Of a stretch of DNA of 24,890 nt, positions 24,820 to 24,890 are shown piece by piece. Under the pieces are notes generated by a model, which ran no database searches, was not told the origin of the DNA, and saw only the letters and a program-made list of their open reading frames with translations. The stretch's first letter is position 1. Every line of letters starts with the position of its first letter. Source of the DNA: Betaproteobacteria bacterium. Its GTDB lineage: Bacteria; Pseudomonadota; Gammaproteobacteria; Burkholderiales; Burkholderiaceae_C. The DNA lies in contig RFNL01000188.1 of NCBI GenBank assembly GCA_009927195.1, forward strand, positions 1 to 24,890. The letters run 5' to 3'. The position numbers were made by a program, and so were the translations under genes.

Positions 24820-24890
24820 ATGGCACGCAAACCCAAAAAAGGCTACTTTGTCCGAGGTCAATTCGTGGCCGAAGGCAGCGAGGAAGACCT
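24820..24890 (+). CDS. darP: YjgA/DarP (DUF615) N-terminus, cut by window end
   Basis: The first 23 codons (MARKPKKGYFVRGQFVAEGS and on) fit the start of the betaproteobacterial DUF615 ribosome-associated protein YjgA, now called DarP, which acts in late assembly of the 50S subunit. The family is commonly divergent from pmbA, as here, and that context carries most of the call. The gene runs off the window, so nothing can be said about its integrity. Confidence 0.65.
   Translation, partial: MARKPKKGYFVRGQFVAEGSEED

Overview
The window looks like a piece of a betaproteobacterial chromosome, most likely Burkholderiales and close to the freshwater Comamonadaceae (Limnohabitans or Rhodoferax type). 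This rests on protein style, on the divergent pmbA / yjgA(darP) pair at the right end, and on a ugpBAEC operon of betaproteobacterial type; no rRNA or other decisive marker is present. The left three quarters (about 1-18.8 kb) reads as phosphorus scavenging plus a small unassigned cassette. The right end is visibly more GC-rich and holds housekeeping genes.

Layout. 191-901 (-): a DUF1045 2H-phosphoesterase-like gene, divergent from a tight C-P lyase operon, phnGHIJKLM (1035-6880, +), that cleaves phosphonates. A good Pho box (6918-6935) then precedes phnD (7040-7984), the phosphonate-binding protein; no phnC, phnE, phnF, phnN or phnP lies in the window. Next come a free-standing NRPS-type adenylation enzyme (8225-9814), an 11-12-span membrane protein with MBOAT-like features (9889-11304), a small carrier protein (11305-11556) and a LigJ-like amidohydrolase (11629-12663). 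The first three mirror DltA-DltB-DltC in order and type, and this is the most novel part of the window. A second Pho-box-like site (12733-12750) precedes ugpBAEC (12822-16961), a glycerol-3-phosphate / glycerophosphodiester importer.

A convergent SDR oxidoreductase (17055-17903, -) and an orphan ParA-type ATPase (18141-18782, +) follow. Then come three light-related genes: a photolyase (18848-20366), a DUF2256 zinc-ribbon gene (20489-20636) and an FeS bacterial cryptochrome/photolyase (20659-22208). All three are broken by single-base deletions in or next to short homopolymers, five in total, while every flanking gene is intact. This is either real loss of the photorepair cassette or a local sequencing artefact. 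The window ends with a TerC-family membrane protein, pmbA/tldE (-) and the first codons of a divergent yjgA/darP.

How the genes work together. PhnD would deliver phosphonate and UgpBAEC would import glycerol-3-phosphate or glycerophosphodiesters. PhnGHIJ(KL) and PhnM would convert the phosphonate, probably with DUF1045 acting on a cyclic-phosphate product. Both transport units carry Pho-box-like sites, so the island probably responds to phosphate limitation. The adenylation/MBOAT/carrier/amidohydrolase set sits between the two Pho-box units and may be part of the same response, for example an envelope or lipid modification, but that is inference.
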